DNA from: Gnetum montanum
Taxonomy: Eukaryota; Streptophyta; Gnetopsida; Gnetales; Gnetaceae
Direction of reading: 5' to 3'
NCBI GenBank assembly: GCA_015680685.1
Contig: MNCI01016385.1
Location: forward strand, 44,811 to 82,813
DNA: 38,003 nt
Part shown: positions 1 through 8,581 of the stretch, in pieces
How the letters are laid out: each line of letters opens with the position of its first letter
How positions within the stretch are numbered: position 1 is the stretch's first letter
Notes under the pieces: model-generated
The model's database searches: none
What the model was told of the DNA's origin: nothing
What the model saw: only the letters and a program-made list of their open reading frames with translations
Made by a program: the position numbers and the translations under genes

Positions 1-312
1 AGGCACTTAACTAGGAGAGAAGGGTTGAGAGAGATTTAATGACTAATAAAGCATTTAAATAACGAATAATAAATAACAGTAAATAAAATCCTAATTAGCC
101 TATTCCATGCACTACAAGGTTTATCCAAGAAGTTCGTCTTTATTGTCGTACACAAACTTGTGTTCAGGTACAATGGCTGCTCGAATAAAGATCCGTTCAC
201 TTTGGAGTTCCTACTGCGGGCACATGGAAATTAATCTATCTCCGGAGGGGAAAAACTACCAGAGTTTCACTATGGTCTAGGCCTAGATGGGAAACAAGGG
301 AGAGCCGCCTCT

Positions 313-320
313 TATTTATA
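313..320 (-). promoter_or_regulatory. TATA box of LTR A (TATAAATA)
   Basis: The minus-strand TATAAATAAGAGGCGG block is conserved in all four LTRs of this family and lies just downstream of the palindrome array. It is the likely core promoter at the U3/R boundary. Confidence 0.7.
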
Positions 321-329
321 GATATGATG

Positions 330-406
330 GCACACCACGATATCGCAGGGGATGACGCGATATCGCATACATGATATTGTGGCCCATTCGATATTTCATC
401 GCATCA
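330..406 (-). repeat. GATATC palindrome array in U3 of LTR A
   Basis: There are two perfect GATATC cores (cacGATATCgca and gcGATATCgc), plus decayed forms (atgatattgt, cgatatttca). They fill the stretch between the LTR tip and the TATA box. The same array, with other unit numbers, is in LTRs B, C and D. Confidence 0.8.
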
Positions 407-1137
407 TATAGCAACTCTAACAATGAGGTAATGCATAGTAGTCCATCTTTGATGGACTAAATGCATACAACAAAGATGGACTAAATGCATACAACAAGGT
501 AGATATTCAGCTAAAGGAGTTGCAAATTAAGGAGATGACAAAGTACATAGAGCTTGCCAACCTTCATTATGCAAACTTGATAATGCTAATAGTAGGAAGG
601 TTGAGGGCTGAGTTGGAGAAGCAAGTCGCCAATTCCTATCTTCTTTGCAAGGTAGAATTCAAGCTCTACAAAGAGACCAAACAAAAGCTGAAAACAGCTA
701 ACATGAAGCTTGAAGTTCTTAGGAGCAAATTCACTAATCAATAGTCTATTGCTAAGAATTTGGCAAGGAAAATGAATGACTACCAAGAACTATAAAACCT
801 TGTCAAGACATTCAACATCGAATGTAAAACCTTCGTAGCTTGGTTTGTCAACACAAAGGAATTATTTCCTTCAATGCCATGCCCGTGGGATATTCCTGCA
901 TTGGGCCACATCGGCAAAGTCGCATGGACCATTTATGATCCACAAAGCAAGAAAGAGAAGATGAAAGCACTATTGGATGTTTTCAAACTTTTGGTAGTAA
1001 CAGGTCAACCTTAACCTCTAGTAGCACCAAGATGGGATGAAGGACCATCAAAGCCACAAAAACCTCCACCTCCAAGCACTATCTTAAAATTGACCATGTC
1101 TTCAACTATTTTACAAGCACCTACTGAAATTTTGTGA
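407..1137 (+). pseudogene. C-terminal part of the env-position retroelement ORF (copy 1)
   Basis: One frame runs from about 442 to a TGA at 1135-1137, with three internal stops (TAG, TAA, TAA). It encodes an 8-residue duplication (DGLNAYNK twice), a charged helical stretch of coiled-coil type (LQIKEMTKYIELANLHYANL), a block containing CPWDIPALGHIGKVAW, and a Pro-rich tail (KPQKPPPPS). The same protein is encoded at 26840-27200 (+) and near 32000-32720 (-), so the frame was under coding selection in the live element. The ORF ends about 180 bp before a polypurine tract and LTR, the position used by env-like genes in Athila elements. I do not recognise the tail itself. Its 5' end is broken by LTR A at 406. 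Function unknown. Confidence 0.7.
451..498 (+). repeat. 24-bp tandem duplication, in frame
   Basis: Units 451-474 and 475-498 (gatggactaaatgcatacaa, then caaa or caag) differ only at the last base. Each adds eight residues (DGLNAYNK) to the retroelement ORF. The copies at 26849 and 32650 show one unit. Confidence 0.9.
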
Positions 1138-1318
1138 AGTGTCTAATTTTGTTGTAATGGGCACTCATTTTTGTAAAAATGTACAATTTGGCATTCAGAT
1201 TTAGTTAAAGTCATCCAATCTTCCTATTAATAAATTCCATACTTCCCCAAAATTTTGTAAGAAGCTCAATCCTACTTTTGTTTACTCAAACACGAGTTTT
1301 CAATTAGTCATGGGAGTA
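1138..1318 (+). other. 3' non-coding end and polypurine tract of the element carrying LTR E
   Basis: This non-coding stretch matches the stretch right of LTR F (31804-31985, other strand): both have the gtgtctaattttgttgtaat-like block and then ccaaaattttgtaagaagct. It ends in catgggagta, the degenerate plus-strand primer tract, directly before TGATGA. Confidence 0.7.
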
Positions 1319-2192
1319 TGATGAAATGTCATAAGATAGGCTGTGTTGACGCAACCCCATTATTGTATCCCCATTGATGCATGGTAGAATGAGTTGACGT
1401 ATATATGTTGATGTTGATGCAGTCATTGCCTATATAAATGCGTGCACCCCTCACATTTATGGCACCTTTCGATTATAGAGTTAGTTGAATTCTTATAGTT
1501 TCTTCCTTCCAAAGTGAATATTTTTACTTTTAGTGCCTGCAATGTGGATATATGAGATTGGATGAAGTTTTATTCAAATGCTTATGTACCTAAAGACAAT
1601 GGCACAATGAGCAATAAAATTGATATTTATTACATCCATTGCAACACTTAGAATAGTTTATTGTTTGCTTTCAGTACTTTATATGCAATTTACTTCCATG
1701 TTCTTAATTAATTAATATGATTAATCATAAGCACATGAGTACAACGACTTTGAGCATAACATACTAACGCTTGGTAACCCTAGTAGTGGATACTTGGTAC
1801 ACCCAATAGTATACACTTGGTAACTCAGCAGTGCTAGTATAAGTTCAAGATATGCACCGCAAATGGAAACGATTACTTCACATTAGGTTAGTTAATTTAC
1901 AAATTAGTTAATTAATTTAATCATCAAATCTTTATTTTATTAGTAAGCATTTAAGAGAAAATATAATAAAAATAATTATAAAAATGCATATCTTATGCCT
2001 TAACCACACTTAACCATATGCATAGTTAGACATAAGTGTGGATTAAGAAGACAACAATTTGCAACTCCATGATTTAGTGTTAGGAATATTGGCTACTTAG
2101 GTAACTAATTCTACAGAATTAGATTGGATTGCTAGTGAAAGGTTGTAATTTGTATGATTGGGCATAGTGGATACCCTCAGAAAACATTATCA
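1319..2192 (+). mobile_element. LTR E: 3' LTR of an old Athila/Tat-like element
   Basis: It starts TGATGAAATG after a polypurine tract and ends near attatca. It is colinear with LTR F on the other strand. Both have gttgac/gttgat motifs in U3, a TATATAAATG box, the gtgcctgcaatgtgga block, and three 'cttggta..cc.agtag' units in U5. No primer site follows, which is expected for a 3' LTR. The exact 3' end is uncertain by about 20 bp. Confidence 0.78.
1431..1437 (+). promoter_or_regulatory. TATA box of LTR E (TATATAA)
   Basis: cctatataaatgcgtgca is shared with LTR F (minus strand, 31671-31677), at the expected distance from the LTR start. Confidence 0.6.
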
Positions 2193-2470
2193 ACATTCCC
2201 CTTGGTAGTCATCAAGGGTTAAATCTACAATGTAGCCTAAGAGACTAAAGTTGTGTGCGTAAATGATCAAAGGATATTTCCCTTGCTTTGGCGCTCTCTC
2301 CATGTCAGGCATCTGGAGTTTCATTAAAAGCTAACTGCCCAGCCAATGACTATGTTCTGTTGTTCTGTTAATGGAGGGTTTTAGGAGGCTCTGTAAATCA
2401 GCAAAATCTTACCCTCTTACGAGCGCTATGTCCTTAACCGACCAATGTCCCTAAGTACCTAAGTTATCGA
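2193..2470. other. Intergenic, nothing recognised
   Basis: No ORF of note, RNA gene or similarity to the repeats elsewhere in the window is visible. Confidence 0.5.
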
Positions 2471-2738
2471 TAGTCTTTCACGTGCATTTTGTCTTTTCTT
2501 CCATATTTTCAAAATTTATTCTAGTTTCCGATATATCTCCGATGTTACCATTTAATTATCTGATGATCGGCTCAATCAGTTAAAAACAATCAAATTTGCA
2601 GGTAAGTACGTTAGTCTTTCACGTCCATTTGTTTTAGTTTAAGCAATCAAAATTGATTTGTAGATAACTAAATTAGTCGTTCACGTGCAGGTTGAGTTTT
2701 AATTGAGAGAAGATAGGTACATTAGTCTCTCCCGTGCA
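2471..2738 (+). repeat. Four imperfect 'TTAGTC-TTCACGTGCA' repeats upstream of the tRNA gene
   Basis: Units lie at 2471-2486, 2611-2627, 2673-2689 and 2722-2738. The first and third keep the CACGTG palindrome (G-box core); the second reads cacgtcc and the fourth cccgtgc. The last two belong to a longer 49-bp unit that also carries 'ttgag.tt.aatt.agagaag'. They look like a decayed minisatellite. A regulatory role is only a possibility. Confidence 0.55.
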
Positions 2739-2789
2739 GATTGAGATTCAATTTAGAGAAGAACAATTTCTACAAATTATTTTTTAAGG

Positions 2790-2800
2790 AAAAAGCAAAA
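2790..2800 (-). terminator. RNA polymerase III terminator of the tRNA-Glu gene
   Basis: On the minus strand the tRNA 3' end is followed after one base by TTTT and then, after GC, by TTTTT: the T-run typical of Pol III termination. Confidence 0.75.
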
Positions 2801-2801
2801 T

Positions 2802-2873
2802 TCCGTTGCCGGGACTCGAACCCGGGTCTCTCGGGTGAGAGCCGAGTATCCTAACCAACTAGACTACAACGGA
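2802..2873 (-). tRNA. tRNA-Glu, anticodon CTC
   Basis: On the minus strand this is a 72-base cloverleaf. The acceptor stem TCCGTTG/CAACGGA pairs perfectly. The D-arm is AGTCTAGTTGGTTAGGAT, which also holds the A box. The anticodon stem CTCGG/CCGAG closes the loop CTCTCAC, giving anticodon CTC (Glu). The T-arm GGGTTCGAGTCCC holds the B box. No intron is present and CCA is not encoded, as usual for nuclear genes. With a T-run terminator directly after it, the gene looks functional. It stands alone, and its nearest neighbours are a retroelement LTR and a PPR pseudogene. Confidence 0.97.
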
Positions 2874-3469
2874 TTGTTGGTTTGAACTACTCTTCTATTC
2901 AACTTGAGCTTACATACACCCTGGTGAATTGATTTACCTTGCAGGGATACCTGCTGAGAACTTAGTGTTGCAAGGATAAAAGCTTCACTATGACGGTGTT
3001 TAAGACATAATAAAAAATAGTAGATGTGCTGCATGTGAGCACATGTTTTTTACCTCAATGCTAGGAGTTTCAGAAAAGCATCTACAGTGGGTGATAATGG
3101 TACCGGTGTTACAATCACTATTGAGCCATAATTTGCAGTTGCCAGATCAACCACCATTTGCGTCAATTCAGGTAGACATTTCCTATCATTTATGTGAATT
3201 GTGAATTGTTTGGGTTGGGTTATTTTGGATTCCTTACAATGGTTATTGAGGAATTGGGCTTTGCCTTACGATTGATAGTTGCATCTAAAATCTTTTGAAC
3301 TTTATCTTATTCTAACTTGCTTGAAAAGGGCATCAGCTATATTACTGCATCTAAACATCTGAAGCGATGTTTATATAAAGTAGGTTTTTGAACCTCTTCA
3401 ACAGCCCACAGATTACCCGTTTTTTACAGACCATGAATTAAACTCTCGTATGTAAATGCACCAAGAAAA
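2874..3469. other. No supported gene; one possible exon fragment
   Basis: On the minus strand about 3060-3175 reads as an open stretch (..GSIVIVTPVPLSP..) ending at a donor-like GAG|GTAAAA. The plus strand over the same bases also shows splice-like TTTGCAG and CAG|GTAGAC. I cannot assign a family or choose a strand; this may be chance. Confidence 0.2.
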
Positions 3470-3860
3470 CATTTCATTATCCAAAAGAGCTGCCGAAGGT
3501 TGAACTTGTTCACAGAAACCATCAATAATTGTATTATATGTAACCACATTTGGAAAGATGTCCTTTGAGAGCATTTCGTCGAGCCAATGTCAGTCAGAAC
3601 CTTTCAGGCAACGGCCACGCTTCTGCATAGCATGAAATAGTATTCATGCCCTCTGTTTTACCAAAAAATGTCAAATACACAGGTGAACAGTGTAGTTGCA
3701 GTTTTAAGACCTTTGGTAGAAAACGGTTGCCACGAGTCCAAAAACTTCATGGATGAATATGACCCATTGTGCAGAACAATTCACACAGAGCTCTAATATC
3801 ATTGTCACATTTTCATCTCTGTATATCTTCGCAGCTGTCTTCCTTATGCCCTGCCTTAGT
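3470..3860 (-). pseudogene. PPR gene fragment, broken paralogue of the 5797-7590 gene
   Basis: On the minus strand, 3714-3860 aligns to the PPR gene at about 7075-7220 (shared gtccaaaa.cttcat, ctctgta.a and gcagct blocks). Farther along, 3480-3620 encodes an unmistakable PPR motif (FPNVVTYNTIIDGFC preceded by EMLSKDI), with a MQKRG remnant near 3630 that matches MQKHG of the intact gene. The pieces are in different frames and separated by stops and deletions, so only about two or three of the 35-residue repeats remain. It lies about 2 kb downstream of the intact gene in the same orientation, which fits local tandem duplication and loss, common among restorer-like PPR genes. Confidence 0.75.
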
Positions 3861-4275
3861 GCCAAAGTAAAATGATGAAAAGGCAAGGCAAAGAAAAATC
3901 TGCCTTGGCTTCTAATTGGGTCATTAAGTAAAACAAAGTATGTGCCAACATAAAGAAATGAAAACACACAGCAGAAAGCTTGTTTGAAATTCAAGGGGCA
4001 TTTAATAATGAGTTTTCCCTGTAAAGCGTAATAATTTGTGCATGAAAAGCAGAAAGCATACAAAAAGTACCAACACTAGATTAGGGAAAAATGTTTGAAA
4101 ATGAAAATTCCAGAGTTAAATAGTTCACGGATACATGCTGATCAAAACCAAGCACACAGCTTCTTTCTGTTACTTAATCAGGAACGTCTTGCCCAGTAGC
4201 TAAGCTCGTCCAGGTTACTTCCACAATACGGAAAGTCCTAAAATAAGTCAATTATTTCTACATGGCTAACATGGG
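3861..4275. other. Intergenic, nothing recognised
   Basis: The open stretch on the minus strand up to 4063 shows no family resemblance beyond the PPR remnant at its 3' end. Confidence 0.4.
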
Positions 4276-4280
4276 AATGT

Positions 4281-4680
4281 TGTTAGTAGATCTGGCAGCA
4301 AAATATGAAATGAGATGAAAATAAAGAACAATTGAACCACAGGCAAATGCAGAAGAATCTTATTATCAGCAATGGAAATAACAAGTCTCTCTCTTCATCA
4401 CAAGGAGAGAACAAGAAGAAGCCTCCCTCTCATGCAATGTGGAAATAACAAGCTTCTCTCTTCATCACAAGGAGAGAACAAGAAGAAACCTCTCTCTCAT
4501 GCAATGTGAGAACTCTAAACTCTTGTATATGACTGATCTCAGGACAGACTTAAATAACCACATCTAGGGTTACAAAATTGGAAACATCTAAAATTAACTG
4601 AGATAGATCTTCACACGTTTAGAAGTCTTATGTCATCTTTAGGGAAAATTCTACGGCTTCACAGTTAGTTTTTTCCAACA
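4281..4680 (-). mobile_element. Solo LTR, 400 bp, with 5-bp target-site duplication; copia-like
   Basis: The termini are TGTTAG at 4281 and CCAACA at 4680 (TG..CA ends with inverted TGTT/AACA). Identical flanks AATGT lie at 4276-4280 and 4681-4685, an exact 5-bp duplication. On the minus strand it reads TGTTGGAAAA to CTACTAACA, with a pyrimidine-rich R/U5-like stretch (TTCTTCTTGTTCTCTCC), the usual look of a Ty1/copia LTR. No internal region is present, so it is the product of LTR-LTR recombination. Orientation and superfamily are inferred; boundaries are firm. Confidence 0.88.
4374..4507 (-). repeat. 67-bp tandem duplication inside the solo LTR
   Basis: Units 4374-4440 and 4441-4507 both start ggaaataacaag and end catgcaatgt, with a few differences. 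The duplication lies in the presumed R/U5 part. Confidence 0.92.
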
Positions 4681-4685
4681 AATGT

Positions 4686-5796
4686 CTCTTATTTAAGTAC
4701 TTTTCAAAACCATACAATACCATGGGCTATAACTGTGTTTTCCAAAAAAAGGGAGAAAATTCTTATATTGCAGAGTTTTATTATGCACTCCATATCACCC
4801 CATCGTCTGTTCTCGTCCGTGTGGCGGATCTTAAGTATGTCAAGGTGAATACCCTGGAAGTTTAAGTGTAGCAGGTTTGAATTTAGATTGTATTGTTAGA
4901 AAAATAGAGGATTTAATAAGCCAATGATATGGTAATAAAATCTGATAACATTCTGATATATTTGCGGCCAAAGCATAGTGTGAAAGTGTGATTGACAATA
5001 ATGTACGATAACGAGTAGCAATGATAAGTGTGAGGTAGCAGTGATGAAAAATGACGGCAAATAGTATGAAAATTCATAACTTCTCAAAATTTCATTACAA
5101 AAAGAGTAATGGAAGTCTCATATTTATAAACTTGACAATGGTACCATATTAAATTCATGGGAATAGGATTTTCCAGTAGGCCAAAGCAGAAAATAAGACT
5201 TTTCTTGTGTTTTTTAGCAGTTTTTCATCTCATCAATTCATACATCCTTTTAACAAATACCTACTTACAGGGCCAGACCATAAGGATTCAAAAATGGGTT
5301 TCCATGAAGGAAGACAAATACCTCAACCACCGAGTTCAAAATCACGTCCAAGGAAAACAAATCTGTTCCTCATATGCGCAAGAAAATAAAGCAAATGCAA
5401 AGAGGCAAAATCCAGCACAAGACACCTCTAGAATAAAACATGACAGAAAAACAGATGTTCAGCTGTGATTTGAAGCTCTAAGATACTTAGAAAATATAAA
5501 CCTTCATTTTCAGTCTTCAATTCATAGTTAAAATATTGTACATAATGACAAATATTTCAGAAATAAATAAGGATCTAATTTCACAGAGGCAAATGGCAAA
5601 AAAGAACTCATGTAGCAAACGCTATTTTGTTAGGATAAGGCTAGGATGGTGATGATGATGATCACCAAAAACTTATTGCTGAATGAAATCAACAATAAAG
5701 TTAAAATTTAATATAGTCAAAATTGAGCAACATATTTTCTATCTACAAGGCATGTGCATGCTCTAGAAAAATGGCATGCTTAAAAATTAAAATGAA
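4686..5796. other. 3' flank of the PPR gene; no gene recognised
   Basis: AT-rich. A 103-codon open frame at 5157-5468 (+) has no recognisable domain. A donor-like GTAAGT on the minus strand (5263-5268) could mark an intron in the PPR 3' UTR, but nothing else supports it. Confidence 0.35.
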
Positions 5797-7590
5797 TCAA
5801 GACATAGAAACTTCTTCAAGGTTTACAGTCTTTGGTTGTTCTGCATCTCCCTGTTTACCATGCTTGCACAACTCATCTACCAATATAACAAATGCAGCAG
5901 AGTCAGGCTTGCAATTACTCTTTCTTCTCTCCTGATAGAGTTTGAACGCCTCTTTCACCTTGCCATCTTTACAGAAGTCTTTCATCAGTGTGCTGATGCT
6001 TAATGTATTTGGCTGTACATCGTCTTCCAACGTGCTATTAAACAATTCAGAATCAAGACCAAGCCCATCCCGTTTACGTAGTTCCTTAATTGGAATGCTT
6101 AAAGTGACATCATGGTAATTGCATGTTTTATCTAGCATCTCATGGAAAATCCTGGTGGCTTTTTCCCAATCTCCATTCACACAGTAAAAAGGAATCAGTG
6201 ACCTGTATGTGATCACATTAGGAGAAACACCTTTGGCATGCATATCATAAAATATTTGTTCAGCTTTATCAAAAAACCCCTTCTTACACGATTTATGAAT
6301 CAAGATATTGTAAGTAACAACATCAGGAGTGCAGCCATCATCTTGCATCTTCTCAAAAATTTTGGTAGCTTTTTCCCAATCGTCGTTCACACAAGCACAA
6401 TGCAAAAGGGAACTGTAGGTAGTTGCATCTGGGATAATCTTACTGGCAGTCATTGTGTCATACAACTTTTCTGCATCATTTAACATACCATTTTTGCAGA
6501 AGCCATCAATCATGGTATTGTACGTGCTCAAATTAGGAGATACTTTATTCATCTCCATTTCATGAAACACTTGCTGTGCTGCAATCAAATTGGATTCCTT
6601 ACAAAAACCATTGATGAGAGAATTGTAGGTTATTACATTGGGCTTCACGTTATGGCTGATCATTGCATCCAAACTACGTTTAGCTTCATTGGATCTACCT
6701 TGCCTGCAAAGACCATCGATGACACTAGTATATGTGATAACATTTGCATAAATGTTCCTAGAATGCATTTCTTCGAACAGTTGCTGCGCTGCTGAAAGTT
6801 TGCCTTGCTTGCAGAGACCATCAATTAAGCCACTGTATGTAAAAGTATCTGGGGATATGTTCCTGGAGATCATTTCCTTAAGTAATTCATGGGCATCCAG
6901 AAACTTACCTTCTTTGCACAAACTGTGCAAAATAGTGTTGTAAGTTACCACATCTGGAAAACAACCGTGCTTCTGCATTGAATTGAATACCCACAATACT
7001 TCACTCCTTCTGCCTGTTTTAGACAAAATGTCGATTATGGGGTTGAAGATAAAATGATTAGGTTGAAGACCTTTGCTGATGATCGTAGCCAGAAGTCCAA
7101 AAGCTTCATGAATACAACCCATTTTGCAGAACCCATCTACAAGCAAACCGTATGCTTTAATGTCATTGTCGAAACCTTTCTCTCTCATTTCTCTGTAGAC
7201 CATTGCAGCTTCATTTCTTTTGCCGTCCCGGCAAAGAGAAATAATGGCAATGGAAGCAACAGTGAAATCCACTTTGCCTACTGTTTTAGCAATCAAATTA
7301 AACATGTGAACCACTTGGCCGTGGTGATTTGCTTTAGCAAGGGTTCTGAGAAAAACAACGCAGGTGCCAACATAGGGCAGTGGAAATTCATTGCCCGAAT
7401 TTAAAGCTTCTTCAAAAGCTCGAGATGCCTCTGATAATCTATTGGTCTTGCAAAGCATAACAATTTTGGCTTGGAAAGCAGAAGAAGACGAGGAACAAGA
7501 AGATCTAAAAGCAGATGGCGCAAACATCTTCGTTGCAGGTGCAGATGAGAAAGTTTTGACGAAACTTGAAAACATTTTACGAAATGCCAT
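5797..7590 (-). CDS. P-class PPR protein, restorer-like, probably mitochondrial (597 aa)
   Basis: PPR proteins of this class bind single-stranded organellar RNA and act in processing, stabilisation or translation. The protein starts MAFRKMFSSFVKTFSS, a basic, Ser/Phe-rich, acid-free leader to about residue 40, typical of mitochondrial import. From residue 109 the repeats run in exact 35-residue register (starts 109, 144, 179, 214, 249, 284, 319, 354, 389, 424, 459, 494, 529, 564), many as VVTYNTLIDGLCKxGK. Two weaker repeats precede (about 39 and 74); 494-528 is degenerate. There is no E, DYW or SMR domain. The gene is intronless, as usual. An in-frame ATG at 7710 would add 40 residues; 7590 is preferred for its targeting-like leader. 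The frame is open farther up to 7908 but without an ATG. A broken paralogue lies downstream at 3470-3860. Members of this subfamily often restore male fertility, but that role is not shown here. Confidence 0.93.
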   Translation of the reverse strand: MAFRKMFSSFVKTFSSAPATKMFAPSAFRSSCSSSSSAFQAKIVMLCKTNRLSEASRAFEEALNSGNEFPLPYVGTCVVFLRTLAKANHHGQVVHMFNLIAKTVGKVDFTVASIAIISLCRDGKRNEAAMVYREMREKGFDNDIKAYGLLVDGFCKMGCIHEAFGLLATIISKGLQPNHFIFNPIIDILSKTGRRSEVLWVFNSMQKHGCFPDVVTYNTILHSLCKEGKFLDAHELLKEMISRNISPDTFTYSGLIDGLCKQGKLSAAQQLFEEMHSRNIYANVITYTSVIDGLCRQGRSNEAKRSLDAMISHNVKPNVITYNSLINGFCKESNLIAAQQVFHEMEMNKVSPNLSTYNTMIDGFCKNGMLNDAEKLYDTMTASKIIPDATTYSSLLHCACVNDDWEKATKIFEKMQDDGCTPDVVTYNILIHKSCKKGFFDKAEQIFYDMHAKGVSPNVITYRSLIPFYCVNGDWEKATRIFHEMLDKTCNYHDVTLSIPIKELRKRDGLGLDSELFNSTLEDDVQPNTLSISTLMKDFCKDGKVKEAFKLYQERRKSNCKPDSAAFVILVDELCKHGKQGDAEQPKTVNLEEVSMS

Positions 7591-8377
7591 GAGCTGAATT
7601 AAAATTTTGAAGCCAAGCGATTTCAGAATACATATCTGGATCAAAACCCGATATAGAGCAGGAGACCGTTGCTTGAATCTCGGATTTGCTGGCAGTTGCC
7701 CGAATTTCATCTGAGAGATTTTGGCGATGTCGGACGCCGTAACAACGAGAATGTCAATATGATATTGTTCAACCTCATAGAAAAACAGCCCAATTGAATG
7801 TGCTTTTAAATTAATTTTTTTCACAAAAGGTAACACCCGAAATTTTTCGTTTCTAAACGGTAGATAGTTACTGAAACTGGATTGATACTGCCATGCGCTG
7901 AACCACAACCTTCAACCTCACAAGTCTCAACCCAACAAAAAATCGTAGGGCTGCCACAGGTATACACAGTGAACTGCAACGCACCTTTTAATACTCCGGT
8001 GCTTTTCGTTCAATGCTGATGGAATATGCCATCCATGAACTCTCACCTGGAATTACCAACAACCGTACCACCAAGCTAACACCTCTCCTGAGAAACATCT
8101 TTAATTGTCAAACCCCAAAGATGTTGGAACCCCGAAACATAAGACCTAAAACCAAGATCTCAAAAATGGTTGTACTAGTTGCCCTTAATGTAAGATTTTT
8201 ATTCTTGAAATTTCATAGTATTTCCTTTTCACTCCCAAATACTTTGTTACACTTGAGGTATATATATTATTATGTTTAACTATAATGGATTATACTAAGA
8301 TACAACATTGCATCAGTCAAAAATAGGTCATTAGTTATGATATATGATAATATATTTATCTCCCTAAATATTAATGT
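7591..8377. other. 5' flank of the PPR gene; no separate gene
   Basis: It contains the open upstream extension of the PPR frame (to 7908) and presumably its promoter. I see no clear TATA box on the minus strand. The 88-codon plus-strand frame at 8013-8279 has no family features. Confidence 0.35.
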
Positions 8378-8530
8378 TAGCAATAAGGTGTTAGTCTAGT
8401 GGTAAGATTCCTGATTTGAAAGCTCCAAGTCATGGGATTGATTTTAGTAGGTAATGTTGAATTATAAAATTCTAATTGGATTATATATCTTATGGTGTAC
8501 TTATATTACAATTATTTTGGGGTTCCAACA
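8378..8530 (+). mobile_element. tRNA-headed SINE candidate
   Basis: ttagtctagtggtaagat matches a Pol III A box (TAGTCTAGTGG), and about 40 bp on, catgggattgatttt resembles a decayed B box (GGGTTCGATTCC). The middle (cctgatttgaaagctccaag) has the look of plant SINE heads. The body after it is AT-rich. I found no target-site duplication, so the ends are guesses. It does not fold into a complete tRNA. Confidence 0.4.
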
Positions 8531-8581
8531 CACCTTAAATATTTAGGTAGTCAAAATTCAACAAACACTAAACTTTAGGGG

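Larger units (their letters stand above)
1..406 (-). mobile_element. LTR A: partial Ty3/gypsy LTR, minus strand, cut by the window edge
   Basis: This is the reverse complement of the LTRs at 12505-13343 and 21346-22170, and matches the LTR at 37007-37401. Shared landmarks are the palindrome array, the TATA box, the 'gctcgaataaagat' block and the 'ctaggagagaa' block. Its 5' terminus on the minus strand is TGATGC at 406. Roughly 430 bp of the 3' part lies outside the window. No polypurine tract adjoins 406; the neighbouring bases continue a retroelement ORF. LTR A is therefore either a solo LTR or the 5' LTR of a minus-strand element to the left. Bases 407-411 (tatag) are the expected target-site duplication. 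Confidence 0.88.

Noticed and set aside
3704-4063. 119-codon minus-strand frame as an independent gene
   Set aside because: Its last third is a PPR remnant in a broken context and the rest has no family features, so it was annotated as part of a pseudogene.
5157-5468. 103-codon plus-strand open frame
   Set aside because: It has no recognisable domain, contains AT-rich non-coding-like sequence, and overlaps a second frame of equal quality.
5723-7597. Several plus-strand open frames of 60-116 codons over the PPR gene
   Set aside because: They are antisense shadows of the repetitive PPR coding sequence.
7591-7908. N-terminal extension of the PPR protein to 7908
   Set aside because: The upstream end of the open frame is TTG, not ATG, and the extension lacks PPR motifs. 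The first sensible ATGs are 7710 and 7590, and the latter begins a targeting-like leader.
8385-8450. A tRNA gene at the SINE-like head
   Set aside because: The acceptor and T stems do not pair and the B box is decayed.
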